A stretch of DNA of 64,000 nucleotides from Edaphobacter modestus (GTDB lineage: Bacteria; Acidobacteriota; Terriglobia; Terriglobales; Acidobacteriaceae): the NCBI RefSeq assembly GCF_004217555.1, contig NZ_SHKW01000001.1, positions 2,852,001 to 2,916,000 on the forward strand, read 5' to 3'. Below are positions 36,645 to 46,429 of this stretch, piece after piece. Numbering within the stretch: the first letter of the stretch is position 1; each line of letters begins with the position of its first letter. The position numbers and the translations under genes are program-made. The notes beneath the pieces were generated by a model. That model was not told the DNA's origin and did not search any database. It saw nothing but the letters and a program-made list of their open reading frames with translations.

Positions 36645-37064
36645 TCAGACCCGCGCAATCATGACCTCGGTCGATTTCATCAGCGCCGCGGCGGTTTGGC
36701 CTTTGCGAAGCTGCATCTCGCGCACCGCATCGGCAGTGATGATCGACGTGATGCACTGGTCGCCTATCGAGAGAACGACCTTCGCCAGCAGGCCGTCGAT
36801 CTTGATCTCGACGATCGTTCCAATCAACTGGTTTCGGCCGCTGACCTTCTGAAAGCGCTCGCGCTTCTCCTTCGATCCTGCCGTCGATTTCAGAAACGGT
36901 GCCAACGTGCTGCGAGAGATCAGGTGGTGTCCGCCAGGCGTCTTTACACTGGCCAGCTTGCCGGAAAGAATCCATTGCTTGATGGTCGGATAGCTGAGGC
37001 CGAGTTCTGCGGCGGCTTCCCGCGGCTTCAGCAGAGAGTCAGAGGTTGGAATAAGGCACCTCAC
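36645..37064 (-). CDS. Helix-turn-helix regulator with C-terminal TOBE (molybdate-binding-like) domain
   Basis: 139 aa. The N-terminal half is a MerR/excisionase-type DNA-binding helix-turn-helix (LLKPREAAAELGLSYPTIKQWILSGKLASVKTPGGHHLI). The C-terminal half is a TOBE/Mop domain (NQLIGTIVEIKIDGLLAKVVLSIGDQCITSIITADAVREMQLRKGQTAAALMKSTEVMIAR), the module that binds molybdate or tungstate in ModE and Mop proteins. The predicted start is GTG without a good ribosome binding site, so the N-terminus is uncertain. It is divergent from the large receptor gene, with 117 bases between them. Confidence 0.85.
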   Translation of the reverse strand: MRCLIPTSDSLLKPREAAAELGLSYPTIKQWILSGKLASVKTPGGHHLISRSTLAPFLKSTAGSKEKRERFQKVSGRNQLIGTIVEIKIDGLLAKVVLSIGDQCITSIITADAVREMQLRKGQTAAALMKSTEVMIARV

Positions 37065-37181
37065 ATCGAGCAGTGGAATCCTTTCTCAAGAATAACTCCA
37101 GGCGAAGCCTTTTCACCATCGAGACGAAGTGGGATCCTTTATTCGTACAATTTCACCTATTCAATATCGTATAGTTTCGAC

Positions 37182-40100
37182 ATGCGATTCTATTCTTTCC
37201 GGGTGAAGTGTGCCGCGCTTCTCATCGCTGTCATCGGACCGAATGTCCTGGCGCAGAGTGGAAGCGGAGATCTTGCCGGCAGCATTACCGACGCCGGCGG
37301 AGCCATCGTCAGCGGCGCGAAGGTTACGATCTCGTCGCAGACCGCAGTCGGTGTCGGCCGCAGCACCGAGAGCTCTCGATCGGGAGATTACGCGATCGCT
37401 TCGCTGCGCCCGGGCATCTACACGATGCATGCCACTGCGCCGGGCTTTGTAACTCTCGTTCGCGTGGGAGTAACCATCAGAACCGGCCAGCGGGAGCGTG
37501 TGGACATTCGACTGCAGGCGGGTGCTGCCGACCAGGTCGTAAACGTCACCGCCGATGCCTCACCGCTCGTCAGCGAGTCCGGCGCCCTTACGACAGTGAT
37601 CGGACGTGAAAGCATTACTGCCCTCCCGCTGAACGGGCGCAATGTAATCTCCCTCACGACCCTTGCTCCCGGTGTTTCGCTTCCTCCTGGCACGCTGCTG
37701 CCCCGCATCAACGGGGGCCGCCCACGCACCAACGAGTACCTCTACGATGGCGTCTCGGCGCTGCAGCCCGAACCCGGCCAGGTCGCCTTCTTTCCTATCA
37801 TCGACGACATCGATGAGTTCGCCATCATGTCAAACGGCGTCTCGGCGGAGTTTGGCCGTTTCAACGGCGGTGTCGTCAACCTGACGACGAAGGCGGGCAC
37901 GAGCAACTTTCACGGAGAGGTCTACGAGTTTCTCCGCAACGAAGCCCTGAACGCACGCAACTACTTCACACCCACGACATCTCCCAAACCGATCTTCCGG
38001 CGTAATCAGTACGGCGCTGCGCTCGGCGGGCCGGTGCTTCCCCGCCGCCTGTTCTTCTTCACCGACTACCAGGGCACCAACCAGGCCGTGGGTGTTGTGC
38101 GAACAAGCACGGTACCGACCGTTGCCCAGCGTGGGTATCCTGACGCAAACGGGAATCCCACCACTGGATTCAACTTCGGCCCCACAAAGATCTATGATCC
38201 TGCGACCACAGTGCAAAACGGATCGAGCTTCCTCCGCACCGAGTTCCCGAACGACACCATTCCAATCAACCGCATCGATCCGGTGACGCGGGCGCTGCTT
38301 GCACGCTATCCTCTGCCAACCAGTTCGGCAGCGACGAACAACTATGTGCGCGTGGCCAACGATATCGACCACCAGAACCAGTTCGACATCCGGCTGGACG
38401 CGCAACTAAGTGCGAACGATCATGGCTTTGCCCGATACACTTACTTCCACGACGTGGAGCAGCCAGTAACGCCCCTGCCCGACGGAAGCGGTGTCATCAG
38501 CGGAACGATCCTCTCTACCGGAAACGTAACCGGCCTCTCGCGTACTCTGGGCCAGCAGTATGTCGCCAACGAGACGCACAGCTTCAACGCTCGCACACTC
38601 AATGAGGCCCGCTTCGGCTACACGCGACGCGCCCTTGGCCGCACCGGGGCCGCGCTTCCTGGAACCGCATCCCAGACTCTGGGAATTCCCGGCATCCCAT
38701 CGAACGCTGCCTTCAACAGCGCGCTTCCCGTGTTCTCCATCGCAGGCATCACACAACTCGGCTCTTCGCCCAGCACCTTCTCGAGCTTTTCGACCAACGT
38801 AACGCAGATCTTCGACATGGTCTCCCGGGTACAGGGCAAACATGCATTCAAGGCCGGCATCGACCTTCGATGGGAGCACCTTGACGCAGTTCAGCCTCCT
38901 AACCCTACGGGTAATTTCGCTTTCTCCACACTGTTCACGAATCAGGGCGGTGTCACCAACTCAGGAAACGCTCTCGCCAGCTTTCTGCTGGGCCAGGTAA
39001 ATACCTTCTCCATCGATCTTCAGAACAGCACGATTCGCCCGCGCGCCCATATTGCCGAGTTTTTCCTGCAGGACGACTGGAAGGCGACTCCCCGCCTCAC
39101 GGTGAATGCCGGCCTGCGATGGACACTGAATTTTCCGTCGACCGAGGCACACGATCAGGGCGCGGTCTTCAATCTCGCGACGCAGCAGTATCAATATCTC
39201 GGGAAGGACGGGTTCTCCCGCTCGGCGCGTGAACTGCATTACGGAAACTTCGGTCCTCGTCTGGGCTTCAGCTACATGGCCACGCCGAAGACAGTCCTGC
39301 GTTCCAGCTATGGATTGATCTTCATTGAACAGACCGGAATCACGACTCCCTTTACGACCCCGCAGTTTCCGTTCCTCCAGACCGTTCAGCAAGCCACGCT
39401 CGACAGCATTCATCCGGCATTTGTACTCTCCAACGGTCCGTCGGTTGCGCCGATTCCACTGACCGCCGATGCCGGCCTGGGGCAGGGCGTCTTTACCGTC
39501 AACAGAAAGCTGGGCTCCGGTTATGTGCAGCAATGGAACCTCGCGGCGCAACATGAGCTGGCGCGCGATCTAACGATTGAGATCGCCTATACCGGTTCCG
39601 TCATCACTCGCGTCGGCATCCCCGACACCAACCTGAACCAGCTCACCGTTGACCAGCTCGCACAAGGGGCTTCGCTTACCGCAACGACAGCCAATCCCTA
39701 CTTTGGACAGATCCCCGTCTCGTCCTCTATCGGTGGAAGAACGATCTCCGTTGCGCAGCTCATGAAGCCCTATCCGCGCTTCCTCACCGTCTCCGCCTTC
39801 CGCAACAACACCGGACGAACCAACTACAACGCGGCAGAACTGAAGCTGGAGAAGCGGACCAGCTACGGTCTGACGGCCATGCTGAGCTACACCCACTCGA
39901 AGCTGATGGACGATGCCTCTTCCGTCTTCGATTCCTCCATCCTTACCGGCCCGGTGGCCAACTATCCCGTGGCCGACAGCTTCAACCCTTCCCTTGAGCG
40001 CGATGCCTCGCTGGGCGACATGCCGAACGTTACGGTGGGTTCTGCTGTGTATGCCATTCCACTGGGCAGAGGTCATCAGTATGCCTCTTCCGGCGCTCTG

Positions 40101-40559
40101 TCATGGCTGCTGGGAGGATGGAACGTCAATGGTCTGATCACGCTGCAGAGCGGGATGCCCTTCGCAATCACGCAGGCCACCAACTTCAACGCCTTCGCAG
40201 GCTTTGGAACGCAGCGCCCGAGCATCCATGGCCCGGCGAACCTGCCTGCCGGAAAGAGAACCGTTGCCCGCTTCATCAACACGGACGCCTTCTCCGTCAC
40301 ACCGCAGTTCAAACTGGGCAATGCCTCTCGCGATCCTGCGCGCGGGCCCGCGTATCGCGATCTCGACCTCGGTCTGGTGAAAAACACTCGTTTCAGCGAG
40401 CGGCTCACGCTGGAGCTGCGCGGCGAGGTGTTCAACGTCACCAACACTCCGGCCTTCGCACAGCCGGCGGCCACGGTAGGAGTCGCTACCTTCGGGTCCA
40501 TCACGGCTACCACTTCAGATCCACGTGTTGTCCAGGTGGCAGGCAAGCTTCATTTTTAG
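37182..40559 (+). CDS. TonB-dependent receptor-like protein with N-terminal carboxypeptidase-regulatory-like domain
   Basis: 1125 aa from the ATG at 37182, chosen because it begins a signal peptide (MRFYSFRVKCAALLIAVIGPNVLAQ); the frame is open further upstream. A CarboxypepD-reg-like domain (GDLAGSITDAGGAIVSGAKVTISSQ), plug region (SALPLNGRNVISLTT-like segment, GGVVNLTTKAGTSNFHGEVYEFLRN) and barrel ending RVVQVAGKLHF follow. Same class as the receptor at 11452-14811. Substrate unknown; the adjacent TOBE regulator raises oxyanion or metal-related control as a possibility only. The upstream gap is AT-rich and no ribosome binding site is obvious. Confidence 0.9.
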   Translation: MRFYSFRVKCAALLIAVIGPNVLAQSGSGDLAGSITDAGGAIVSGAKVTISSQTAVGVGRSTESSRSGDYAIASLRPGIYTMHATAPGFVTLVRVGVTIRTGQRERVDIRLQAGAADQVVNVTADASPLVSESGALTTVIGRESITALPLNGRNVISLTTLAPGVSLPPGTLLPRINGGRPRTNEYLYDGVSALQPEPGQVAFFPIIDDIDEFAIMSNGVSAEFGRFNGGVVNLTTKAGTSNFHGEVYEFLRNEALNARNYFTPTTSPKPIFRRNQYGAALGGPVLPRRLFFFTDYQGTNQAVGVVRTSTVPTVAQRGYPDANGNPTTGFNFGPTKIYDPATTVQNGSSFLRTEFPNDTIPINRIDPVTRALLARYPLPTSSAATNNYVRVANDIDHQNQFDIRLDAQLSANDHGFARYTYFHDVEQPVTPLPDGSGVISGTILSTGNVTGLSRTLGQQYVANETHSFNARTLNEARFGYTRRALGRTGAALPGTASQTLGIPGIPSNAAFNSALPVFSIAGITQLGSSPSTFSSFSTNVTQIFDMVSRVQGKHAFKAGIDLRWEHLDAVQPPNPTGNFAFSTLFTNQGGVTNSGNALASFLLGQVNTFSIDLQNSTIRPRAHIAEFFLQDDWKATPRLTVNAGLRWTLNFPSTEAHDQGAVFNLATQQYQYLGKDGFSRSARELHYGNFGPRLGFSYMATPKTVLRSSYGLIFIEQTGITTPFTTPQFPFLQTVQQATLDSIHPAFVLSNGPSVAPIPLTADAGLGQGVFTVNRKLGSGYVQQWNLAAQHELARDLTIEIAYTGSVITRVGIPDTNLNQLTVDQLAQGASLTATTANPYFGQIPVSSSIGGRTISVAQLMKPYPRFLTVSAFRNNTGRTNYNAAELKLEKRTSYGLTAMLSYTHSKLMDDASSVFDSSILTGPVANYPVADSFNPSLERDASLGDMPNVTVGSAVYAIPLGRGHQYASSGALSWLLGGWNVNGLITLQSGMPFAITQATNFNAFAGFGTQRPSIHGPANLPAGKRTVARFINTDAFSVTPQFKLGNASRDPARGPAYRDLDLGLVKNTRFSERLTLELRGEVFNVTNTPAFAQPAATVGVATFGSITATTSDPRVVQVAGKLHF

Positions 40560-40572
40560 CCGTTCCGGCTGC

Positions 40573-41391
40573 CTACTTTGTATGGAAGATCTTGCGATTG
40601 ATATCGGGCCAGAACTCTTTGAAGGTAAAGTTCGCGGAATCGATGATGCAGCTCGTGAGCCATCTCTGCCCAACTTTGGTCCACGTGCGGTATTGGTCGG
40701 GATAGTAAACCATCGAGAGACCGGCAGCCGATCCGGTGCCGATGATCTCCGATGCATTGAAGGCCTGGGTGCCTTTGTCGGTTCGCGTAATCAGCACGCG
40801 AGTGGCGGCATAAAGAGCCCGCTTCCCAAAGCCGCCGTGTCCCTTCGTATAAAACCGATTGTCCTGACGAAAGATCACCGGCCACAAACCGCTGACCATG
40901 AAGTTTGCATCCGCTGTGTCCAGCAGCGTGTGATAGTAGTAGCGCCCATACCCCGCCGCTCCCTGATGAAACTCCGGATAGGAGTTGCCCGCCATGGAGA
41001 CGCCTGACTGAATCGCAGCAATGAGAAACGATGAATAATCGAAGCTGTTTTTTGCCGCGATGATGAACTTTTCTTTGGGGCTCTGTGGGGGAAGCTTCGT
41101 ATCTGCCGAGACCGCGCTGAAGTTCGGCATAATGCCCAGGATGCGCTTGGTCTGTTTTGGACTTGCAGTTCCCTGCTGACTCGCCGGCTGTGGTGTTGCA
41201 GTTGGCGAGGTATCCTGTGGTTCCGGCACAGGCTGCTGGAAGCTCGCCTGAGGAGCCTCGGGAAGGAGGGCAATGTCAAAGGCTGCACTGCTTTGGCCGG
41301 CCTGAGCCACGCTCTGCGACGCAGAGAATGACATGAGGGAAAAGACACAGGCCGCGAGGAGAGCGGGAGGTCGTCCGGTCTTTAGGGGCAT
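40573..41391 (-). CDS. Secreted protein of unknown function (Acidobacteriota-type)
   Basis: 272 aa from the ATG at 41391, which starts a signal peptide (MPLKTGRPPALLAACVFSLMSFSASQSVAQ); an ATG nine codons earlier is possible. A proline/glutamine-rich linker (about 40-85) precedes a conserved region (FIIAAKNSFDYSSFLIAAIQSG, HQGAAGYGRYYYHTLLDTADANF, RQDNRFYTKGHGGFGKRALYA). I do not recognise a named domain; the glycine/aromatic pattern suggests an envelope protein. It is convergent with the receptor gene (13-base gap). Confidence 0.75.
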   Translation of the reverse strand: MPLKTGRPPALLAACVFSLMSFSASQSVAQAGQSSAAFDIALLPEAPQASFQQPVPEPQDTSPTATPQPASQQGTASPKQTKRILGIMPNFSAVSADTKLPPQSPKEKFIIAAKNSFDYSSFLIAAIQSGVSMAGNSYPEFHQGAAGYGRYYYHTLLDTADANFMVSGLWPVIFRQDNRFYTKGHGGFGKRALYAATRVLITRTDKGTQAFNASEIIGTGSAAGLSMVYYPDQYRTWTKVGQRWLTSCIIDSANFTFKEFWPDINRKIFHTK

Positions 41392-41454
41392 AGTGAGGTA
41401 AGACGCAGCGATATGCAAATGGACACACGATCCTTTCGCGATTTCTTTACGAAT

Positions 41455-42684
41455 TTATCCTGCGCCAATCCCCATCTTCCGGGCCACTGTCGTAAGAATC
41501 TCAAGTGCCTGATCGATCTGCTCGCGGCTGTGTTCGCTGGTCATGATGGTACGAATTCGAGCTTTGCCGTCAGGAACGGTGGGAAACGCAATGCCCGTGG
41601 CCATCAGTCCGGCATCGAAGAGCGCGCGCGAGAACTCCATGGTCTTTCTGCCATCGCCGATGATAATCGGGGTAATTGGAGTTTCGCTCGCCGGAGTCGT
41701 TCTTCCGCCAACATCGAAGCCTGCTGCAGTGAGCTGCTCTTTGAAATAATGTGTGTTCGCCCAAAGGCGTTCGATGCGCTCCGGCTCACTCTCAAGAATG
41801 TCAAAAGCGGCGATGCAGGTAGCCGCTACCGAGGGTGGATGAGAGGTTGAGAAGAGAAACGGCCGCGCCCGATGGTAGAGATAGTCGATCAAATCACGCG
41901 ATCCGCAGACATATCCGCCCAGTGCACCAATAGCCTTCGACAGCGTTCCTACCTGCACATCCACCCGCTGTGTGCAGTGGAAATGATCGACCGAACCGCG
42001 TCCGTTCCTGCCCAGCACTCCAGAGGCATGAGCATCGTCGACCATCATCATCGCGCCATATTTGTCCGCAAGGTCACACAACTTATCGACCGGGCCGATA
42101 TCGCCATCCATCGAAAAGACGCCATCGGTAATGATGAGTTTGCGGCCAGCCTCGTGCTGAATCTCCTTGAGCAGCTCCTCGCAGTGCGCAATATCCTTGT
42201 GCCGGAAGACCTTGATCTTCGCGCGCGAAAGCCGTGCCCCATCGATGATGCTGGCGTGATTCAACTCGTCGGAGATGATGAAGTCTTCCTTGCCCAGAAT
42301 GCTCGATACCGTGCCTGCGTTCGCCGTGAAGCCGGACTGGAAGACGACACAGGCCTCCACGCCCTTGAAGGACGCGATCTTCTCTTCAAGCTCCATGTGG
42401 ATGTGCATGGTTCCGGCGATGGTGCGAACCGCGCCCGAGCCTACGCCGAACTTTTCGGTCGCGGCAATCGCCGCTTCGCGCAGCTTGGGATGATCGCAAA
42501 GTCCCAGATAATTATTGGACGCCAGGTTGATGACCCGCTTACCGTCGTAGGTGCAGACTGGTCCCTGCTCGTCATCGAGGACGCGCAGTTTAAAATAGGT
42601 TCCACGCTGCTTAAGATCGTTCAACTGCTCCGTCAGATAAGCGAGTTGCGGTCGTATCGGGGCGCCAGTGCTCATGACGTCCAT
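41455..42684 (-). CDS. kbl: Glycine C-acetyltransferase (2-amino-3-ketobutyrate CoA ligase), PLP-dependent
   Basis: 409 aa alpha-oxoamine synthase. Features: NLASNNYLGLCDHPKL, GVGSGAVRTIAGTMHIHMELE, the DDAHASGVLG segment (217-225) and the PLP-binding lysine in GTLSKAIGALGG (K250). KBL cleaves 2-amino-3-ketobutyrate with CoA to glycine and acetyl-CoA in threonine breakdown; BioF and serine palmitoyltransferase are close relatives, but length and motifs best fit KBL. No tdh is adjacent. An ATG three codons in (42675) is an alternative start. Confidence 0.85.
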   Translation of the reverse strand: MDVMSTGAPIRPQLAYLTEQLNDLKQRGTYFKLRVLDDEQGPVCTYDGKRVINLASNNYLGLCDHPKLREAAIAATEKFGVGSGAVRTIAGTMHIHMELEEKIASFKGVEACVVFQSGFTANAGTVSSILGKEDFIISDELNHASIIDGARLSRAKIKVFRHKDIAHCEELLKEIQHEAGRKLIITDGVFSMDGDIGPVDKLCDLADKYGAMMMVDDAHASGVLGRNGRGSVDHFHCTQRVDVQVGTLSKAIGALGGYVCGSRDLIDYLYHRARPFLFSTSHPPSVAATCIAAFDILESEPERIERLWANTHYFKEQLTAAGFDVGGRTTPASETPITPIIIGDGRKTMEFSRALFDAGLMATGIAFPTVPDGKARIRTIMTSEHSREQIDQALEILTTVARKMGIGAG

Positions 42685-42742
42685 CCTAAACCTTCACGGT
42701 ACAGGCAGTCGTTCGGCGGTTCCTGGGCATCCAACCTGTTGG

Positions 42743-42785
42743 ACACACTGGAGTTCAGCCGGTTTCAGCGCGAGTTCCAGTGTGT
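42743..42785. repeat. Perfect 10-base inverted repeat between kbl and the lipoprotein gene
   Basis: ACACACTGGA (42743-42752) and TCCAGTGTGT (42776-42785) are separated by 23 bases, and a second small palindrome CCAACCTGTTGG (42731-42742) abuts it. A T-rich stretch follows. It lies upstream of both divergent genes and may be a regulatory stem or operator pair. Confidence 0.5.
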
Positions 42786-42842
42786 TTCTTAAAATTAGCG
42801 ACTCTGAACGAAACGAGGCCCGCAAAAACGATGAAAGGCACG

Positions 42843-43745
42843 ATGAATCCCTCCCCAGCACTGAAATGGATGACAGCGGTTATTCTGTCCGCCGCAATCT
42901 TTACCGGATGCAGTAAGTCAAAACAGGATCAGGCCATCGAACAGGCAAAGAAGCAGGCTGCATCCACCGGCCAGGCTCAGCAGGTCGTCTCCGTCAACAA
43001 GAACGGCGATACCGTAACCACCACCGTCCAGCCACCTATCCCAGGCCAGACCGGCCAGCAGATCACGACCACTGTAACCCCGGCCTCCGCTGTTGCGGCA
43101 AACACGCCCGCAGTGGCAGGTGGTCAACCCGCAGTCAGTGACCCCTCCCAGAACGGCATGGCAGCAGTTGGCCAGGCTCAAGCTCCAGCGTCGGCTCCAA
43201 CTCCTGGCAATCCGGTCATTGTTCCTGCCGATGTGCAGATACCTGCCGGAACGACACTGGCAATCCGCATCAATCAGCACATCAGCGTGAAGACGAATCA
43301 CGCCGGCGATCGCTTCGACGGCGAAATCGCTGAGCCTGTCATCGGAGACAATGGCCGTCTCATCGTGCCCAGGGGAACTGCTGTCGGAGGCGTCGTGGCA
43401 GCCTCACACAAGCGCGGTCACTTCAAAGGTGCTTCCATCCTGCAGCTTCGGCTCACCTCGATGACGCTGAACGGAACGAACTATCCCCTTCAGACGAGCA
43501 GTCTCACCCGCACGAAGAAGGGCAAGGGCAAACGCTCCGCGGCCTTCATCGGTGGAGGCAGTGGACTCGGAATGCTCATCGGAGGCGTCGCAACTGGAGG
43601 AACCGGCCTGCTGATCGGCGGCCTCGCCGGCGCAGGAGCCGGAACGGCAGCGGCAGGTCTCACCGGTAATGGCGATATCGATATCCCCTCGGAGTCCGTC
43701 ATTCACTTCAAACTCGCCGACACCCTCGCAGTTCAACCCTCCTAG
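42843..43745 (+). CDS. Putative lipoprotein with glycine-zipper-like C-terminal region
   Basis: About 300 aa from the ATG at 42843 (AAAGG 4 bases upstream; 42831 is the alternative). The leader MNPSPALKWMTAVILSAAIFTGC ends in the lipobox FTGC. A low-complexity Ala/Gln/Pro/Thr linker (about 30-130) leads to a folded part (IPAGTTLAIRINQHISVKTNHAGDRFDGEIAEPV, LIVPRGTAVGGVVAASH), resembling domains of conjugation/TrbI-like and acidobacterial envelope proteins. It ends with a glycine-rich segment (FIGGGSGLGMLIGGVATGGTG). A terminator follows. Function unknown. Confidence 0.8.
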   Translation: MNPSPALKWMTAVILSAAIFTGCSKSKQDQAIEQAKKQAASTGQAQQVVSVNKNGDTVTTTVQPPIPGQTGQQITTTVTPASAVAANTPAVAGGQPAVSDPSQNGMAAVGQAQAPASAPTPGNPVIVPADVQIPAGTTLAIRINQHISVKTNHAGDRFDGEIAEPVIGDNGRLIVPRGTAVGGVVAASHKRGHFKGASILQLRLTSMTLNGTNYPLQTSSLTRTKKGKGKRSAAFIGGGSGLGMLIGGVATGGTGLLIGGLAGAGAGTAAAGLTGNGDIDIPSESVIHFKLADTLAVQPS

Positions 43746-43763
43746 ACTGAAGCAAACACAGAG

Positions 43764-43795
43764 AAGCCCCGGCATCCTCGCCGGGGCTTTTCTGT
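43764..43795 (+). terminator. Rho-independent terminator after the lipoprotein gene
   Basis: AAGCCCCGGC (43764-43773) and GCCGGGGCTT (43780-43789) form a perfect 10-base-pair stem with loop ATCCTC, followed by TTCTGTT on the plus strand. It may also stop convergent GH31 transcription, though its minus-strand tail is less T-rich. Confidence 0.88.
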
Positions 43796-43804
43796 TGAAA
43801 GATC

Positions 43805-46393
43805 CTACTTCAATACAAGCTCAACTCCCGTGCCGGGGTCCGGCAGAGTGAAAGCAAGCGCATCGCCACCTCCAGAGGTCTGTTGCACAGGCTGATTGTC
43901 GGCTGTCGCGATCGAGACCGATGTGCGCCAGCCATAGACTTCAATGCGAAGACTTTGCCACCACGGCCGAAAGCTTCCCTGGTGCGCACCCACTCGTATG
44001 TGCAGCTCATTGCCGACCAGCGCACAGGTTGAATCCATCCTGAGAAACTGTCCGGTTCGGAAGGCGAAGGAGATGCCGTCATCCAGGTAGACACTGCCGT
44101 GGCAATCAGGAGTACCAGTCCGCGCAGGCCCGGGAACATAAACGCGCAGCGTCAACGGTCCCTCCGGCTTCTCCTCTGTACTTTGAACCAGTGGCTGCAC
44201 TGGCAGGATCGCTCCGCCGCGCACGTAAACGGGAAGCGTCTCGAGAGAGGGCGTGATCATCAGGGGATGTGCTTCCGATGCGGGCGGCGCAGTCATCTCC
44301 TTGGCCGCCTGGGTGCGCTGTGAGTCTGCCGGCGTCACGGCCAGCGGTTGCTCCGCATCCCGCGTGGACGTGCTCGTCACCCGCGCCGTCAGCTTGCCAG
44401 TCCAGTAGTCGTACCAATCGCCAGGGGGCAGCTTCAGCTCGTAAGGATCAAGCTCGTCGGGATAAGGCGACGGAGCCACCAGAAGATCGGGACCGAACAA
44501 AAACTCTCCCCCCGCATCGAGATCCAGGGGATGGCCATCCGGCGTCGCATTCGGAAAATCCAGAAAGAGCGGCCGCACGATCGGCATCCCCGTTCGCGAC
44601 ATCTCCTCCGCCATCGTGTAGAGGTAAGGCATCAGTCGATACCGCTCTTCGATGTATCTCCGCCGGATCGCCTCCTGTACGATGCCATGCACCCACGGCT
44701 CCTGGTCCCCCGTTCCCTTCGCGGTGTGATCGCGATCGATCGGTTGAAAAGTCCCCATCTCCAGCCACTTCGTCAGCAGGTCCGGCTGCGGAGTCCCCGC
44801 GAATCCTCCTACATCCGCGCCGCTCATCCCGAACCCGGATAATCCAAGGTTCAGCAGCATCGGCGTCGTCATGCGAAGGTGGTTCCACGTCGAGGAGTTA
44901 TCTCCTGTCCACGTCGCCGCATAACGCTGTCCACCCGCATAGCTCGCTCGCGTCAGCACGAACGGCCTCTGATCCGGCTTCAGCTTCAGCAGCCCCTCGT
45001 ACGTGCCGCGCGTGTTCTGCATCCCGAAGACATTGTGAATCTCCAGGTGCGTCGCCGTACGCGGCTTGAAACCAGGCTCGTCGATCCGGTGCTGCACCGT
45101 ATCGGGCATCGTCTTCGTCGGCGTCTTGAACACGGCAGGCTCGTTCATGTCATTCCAGAAGCCTGCAACACCCTCCTTGTAGAAGCCATCGTACAGCGTT
45201 CCCCACCACGCGCGACTCTGCGCCTGCGTAAAGTCCGGAAAGACCGCAGGCCCCGGCCACACTGGTGCAACGTAGGTTGAACCGTCCGCGTTCTTCACGA
45301 AGTGGTCCCCCGCGGCGCCCGTATCGTAAGGCGCATATCCCGAACCCGGAAGATTTGCAATATGCAGATCGGTAATGACCACTACGTGAAAGTGTTTCTT
45401 CGCCAGCTCCTCGATCATCGATGAAAAATGAGGAAACCGAACTTCATCCACCGTAAAAGGCCGGTTCTCCTTCTGGTAGTCGATATCGAGATAGAGCGCG
45501 TCTGCCGGTATCCTGTCCTCGCGCAAACGGTCTGCGACAGCCATCAATCGTGACTCCGGGTAATAGCTGTACCTCGACTGCTGAAACCCCAGCGACCACA
45601 GCGGAGGCAGCGGACTCGGCCCCGTCAGCCACGCATATGTCTCGACCACCTTCCTCGGCGTCGGTCCATAGAAGACGTAGTAGTCCAGCGGACCATCCGG
45701 AGCTCCAAACGAGTACGCGTTCGCCATCTCCTTGCCGAAGTCGAAGCTCGAGCGGAAGGTGTTGTCAAACAACACTCCCACCGCCCGCCCTTCGTTAAAG
45801 CTGATGAAGAAAGGAATGCTCTTGTAGATCGGATCCGTCGATTCCTGAAATCCAAACGCGTCCGTGTTCCAGTCCGTAAACGCCTGATTGCGCCGGTCGA
45901 GCGGCCCGGTCTTATCCCCAAGCCCAAAGAAGTGTTCGTCGGGTTGCATCGTCTTGTACAGCCGGAACGACGAGCCGTGAAACTCCACTGGCCGCATATC
46001 CTGCTGCAGCAGATGTCCTGCGGTATCGGTCACGCGCAGCATCCCACTGCGGCGATCGAGCGAGACTCGCAGCGCCGCCGTATGAAAGCCCACAGCCTCG
46101 GCACTTGAATCCGCCTCAACCGAACTCGCAGCCCTTCGCGCCTCTGGGAGAACCGCCCACGAAGCATCCTCCGGAAGAGTCTTGTTGCGCCCCACGCGCA
46201 CGCGAATTACATCCGGACGCAGCGCAGTAATCTCCACCATCACCCCGCTGATGGTCGCGCTCAAGCCGTTGGGCAGAGGACGGGTCTTTTCGACGCGGTT
46301 GAGAACGAGAACCGTTGAGTCGCCAGTGGCAGCTTGCTGCGCAGATCCCGCCCCCACCGCCAGCAGCGCAAAGCAGAACAGTGCCTTAAACAT
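43805..46393 (-). CDS. GH31 family alpha-glucosidase, secreted
   Basis: 862 aa with a signal peptide (to about AQQ). N-terminal beta-sandwich (about 25-255), then the barrel with GLGDKTGPLDRRNQAFTDWNTD and LWSLGFQQSRYSYY. The nucleophile Asp lies in GFWNDMNEP (D415) and the acid/base Asp in ATWTGDNSSTW (D498); C-terminal beta domains follow, including LETLPVYVRGGAILP. Family members remove alpha-linked glucose, xylose or galactose; the GFWNDMNEP pattern fits alpha-glucosidase best. It is convergent with the lipoprotein gene and 36 bases before iscX on the same strand-side order. Confidence 0.92.
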   Translation of the reverse strand: MFKALFCFALLAVGAGSAQQAATGDSTVLVLNRVEKTRPLPNGLSATISGVMVEITALRPDVIRVRVGRNKTLPEDASWAVLPEARRAASSVEADSSAEAVGFHTAALRVSLDRRSGMLRVTDTAGHLLQQDMRPVEFHGSSFRLYKTMQPDEHFFGLGDKTGPLDRRNQAFTDWNTDAFGFQESTDPIYKSIPFFISFNEGRAVGVLFDNTFRSSFDFGKEMANAYSFGAPDGPLDYYVFYGPTPRKVVETYAWLTGPSPLPPLWSLGFQQSRYSYYPESRLMAVADRLREDRIPADALYLDIDYQKENRPFTVDEVRFPHFSSMIEELAKKHFHVVVITDLHIANLPGSGYAPYDTGAAGDHFVKNADGSTYVAPVWPGPAVFPDFTQAQSRAWWGTLYDGFYKEGVAGFWNDMNEPAVFKTPTKTMPDTVQHRIDEPGFKPRTATHLEIHNVFGMQNTRGTYEGLLKLKPDQRPFVLTRASYAGGQRYAATWTGDNSSTWNHLRMTTPMLLNLGLSGFGMSGADVGGFAGTPQPDLLTKWLEMGTFQPIDRDHTAKGTGDQEPWVHGIVQEAIRRRYIEERYRLMPYLYTMAEEMSRTGMPIVRPLFLDFPNATPDGHPLDLDAGGEFLFGPDLLVAPSPYPDELDPYELKLPPGDWYDYWTGKLTARVTSTSTRDAEQPLAVTPADSQRTQAAKEMTAPPASEAHPLMITPSLETLPVYVRGGAILPVQPLVQSTEEKPEGPLTLRVYVPGPARTGTPDCHGSVYLDDGISFAFRTGQFLRMDSTCALVGNELHIRVGAHQGSFRPWWQSLRIEVYGWRTSVSIATADNQPVQQTSGGGDALAFTLPDPGTGVELVLK

Positions 46394-46429
46394 GGAAACT
46401 ACATTAGACCGTTCCGTGGCCGCTGTCTT

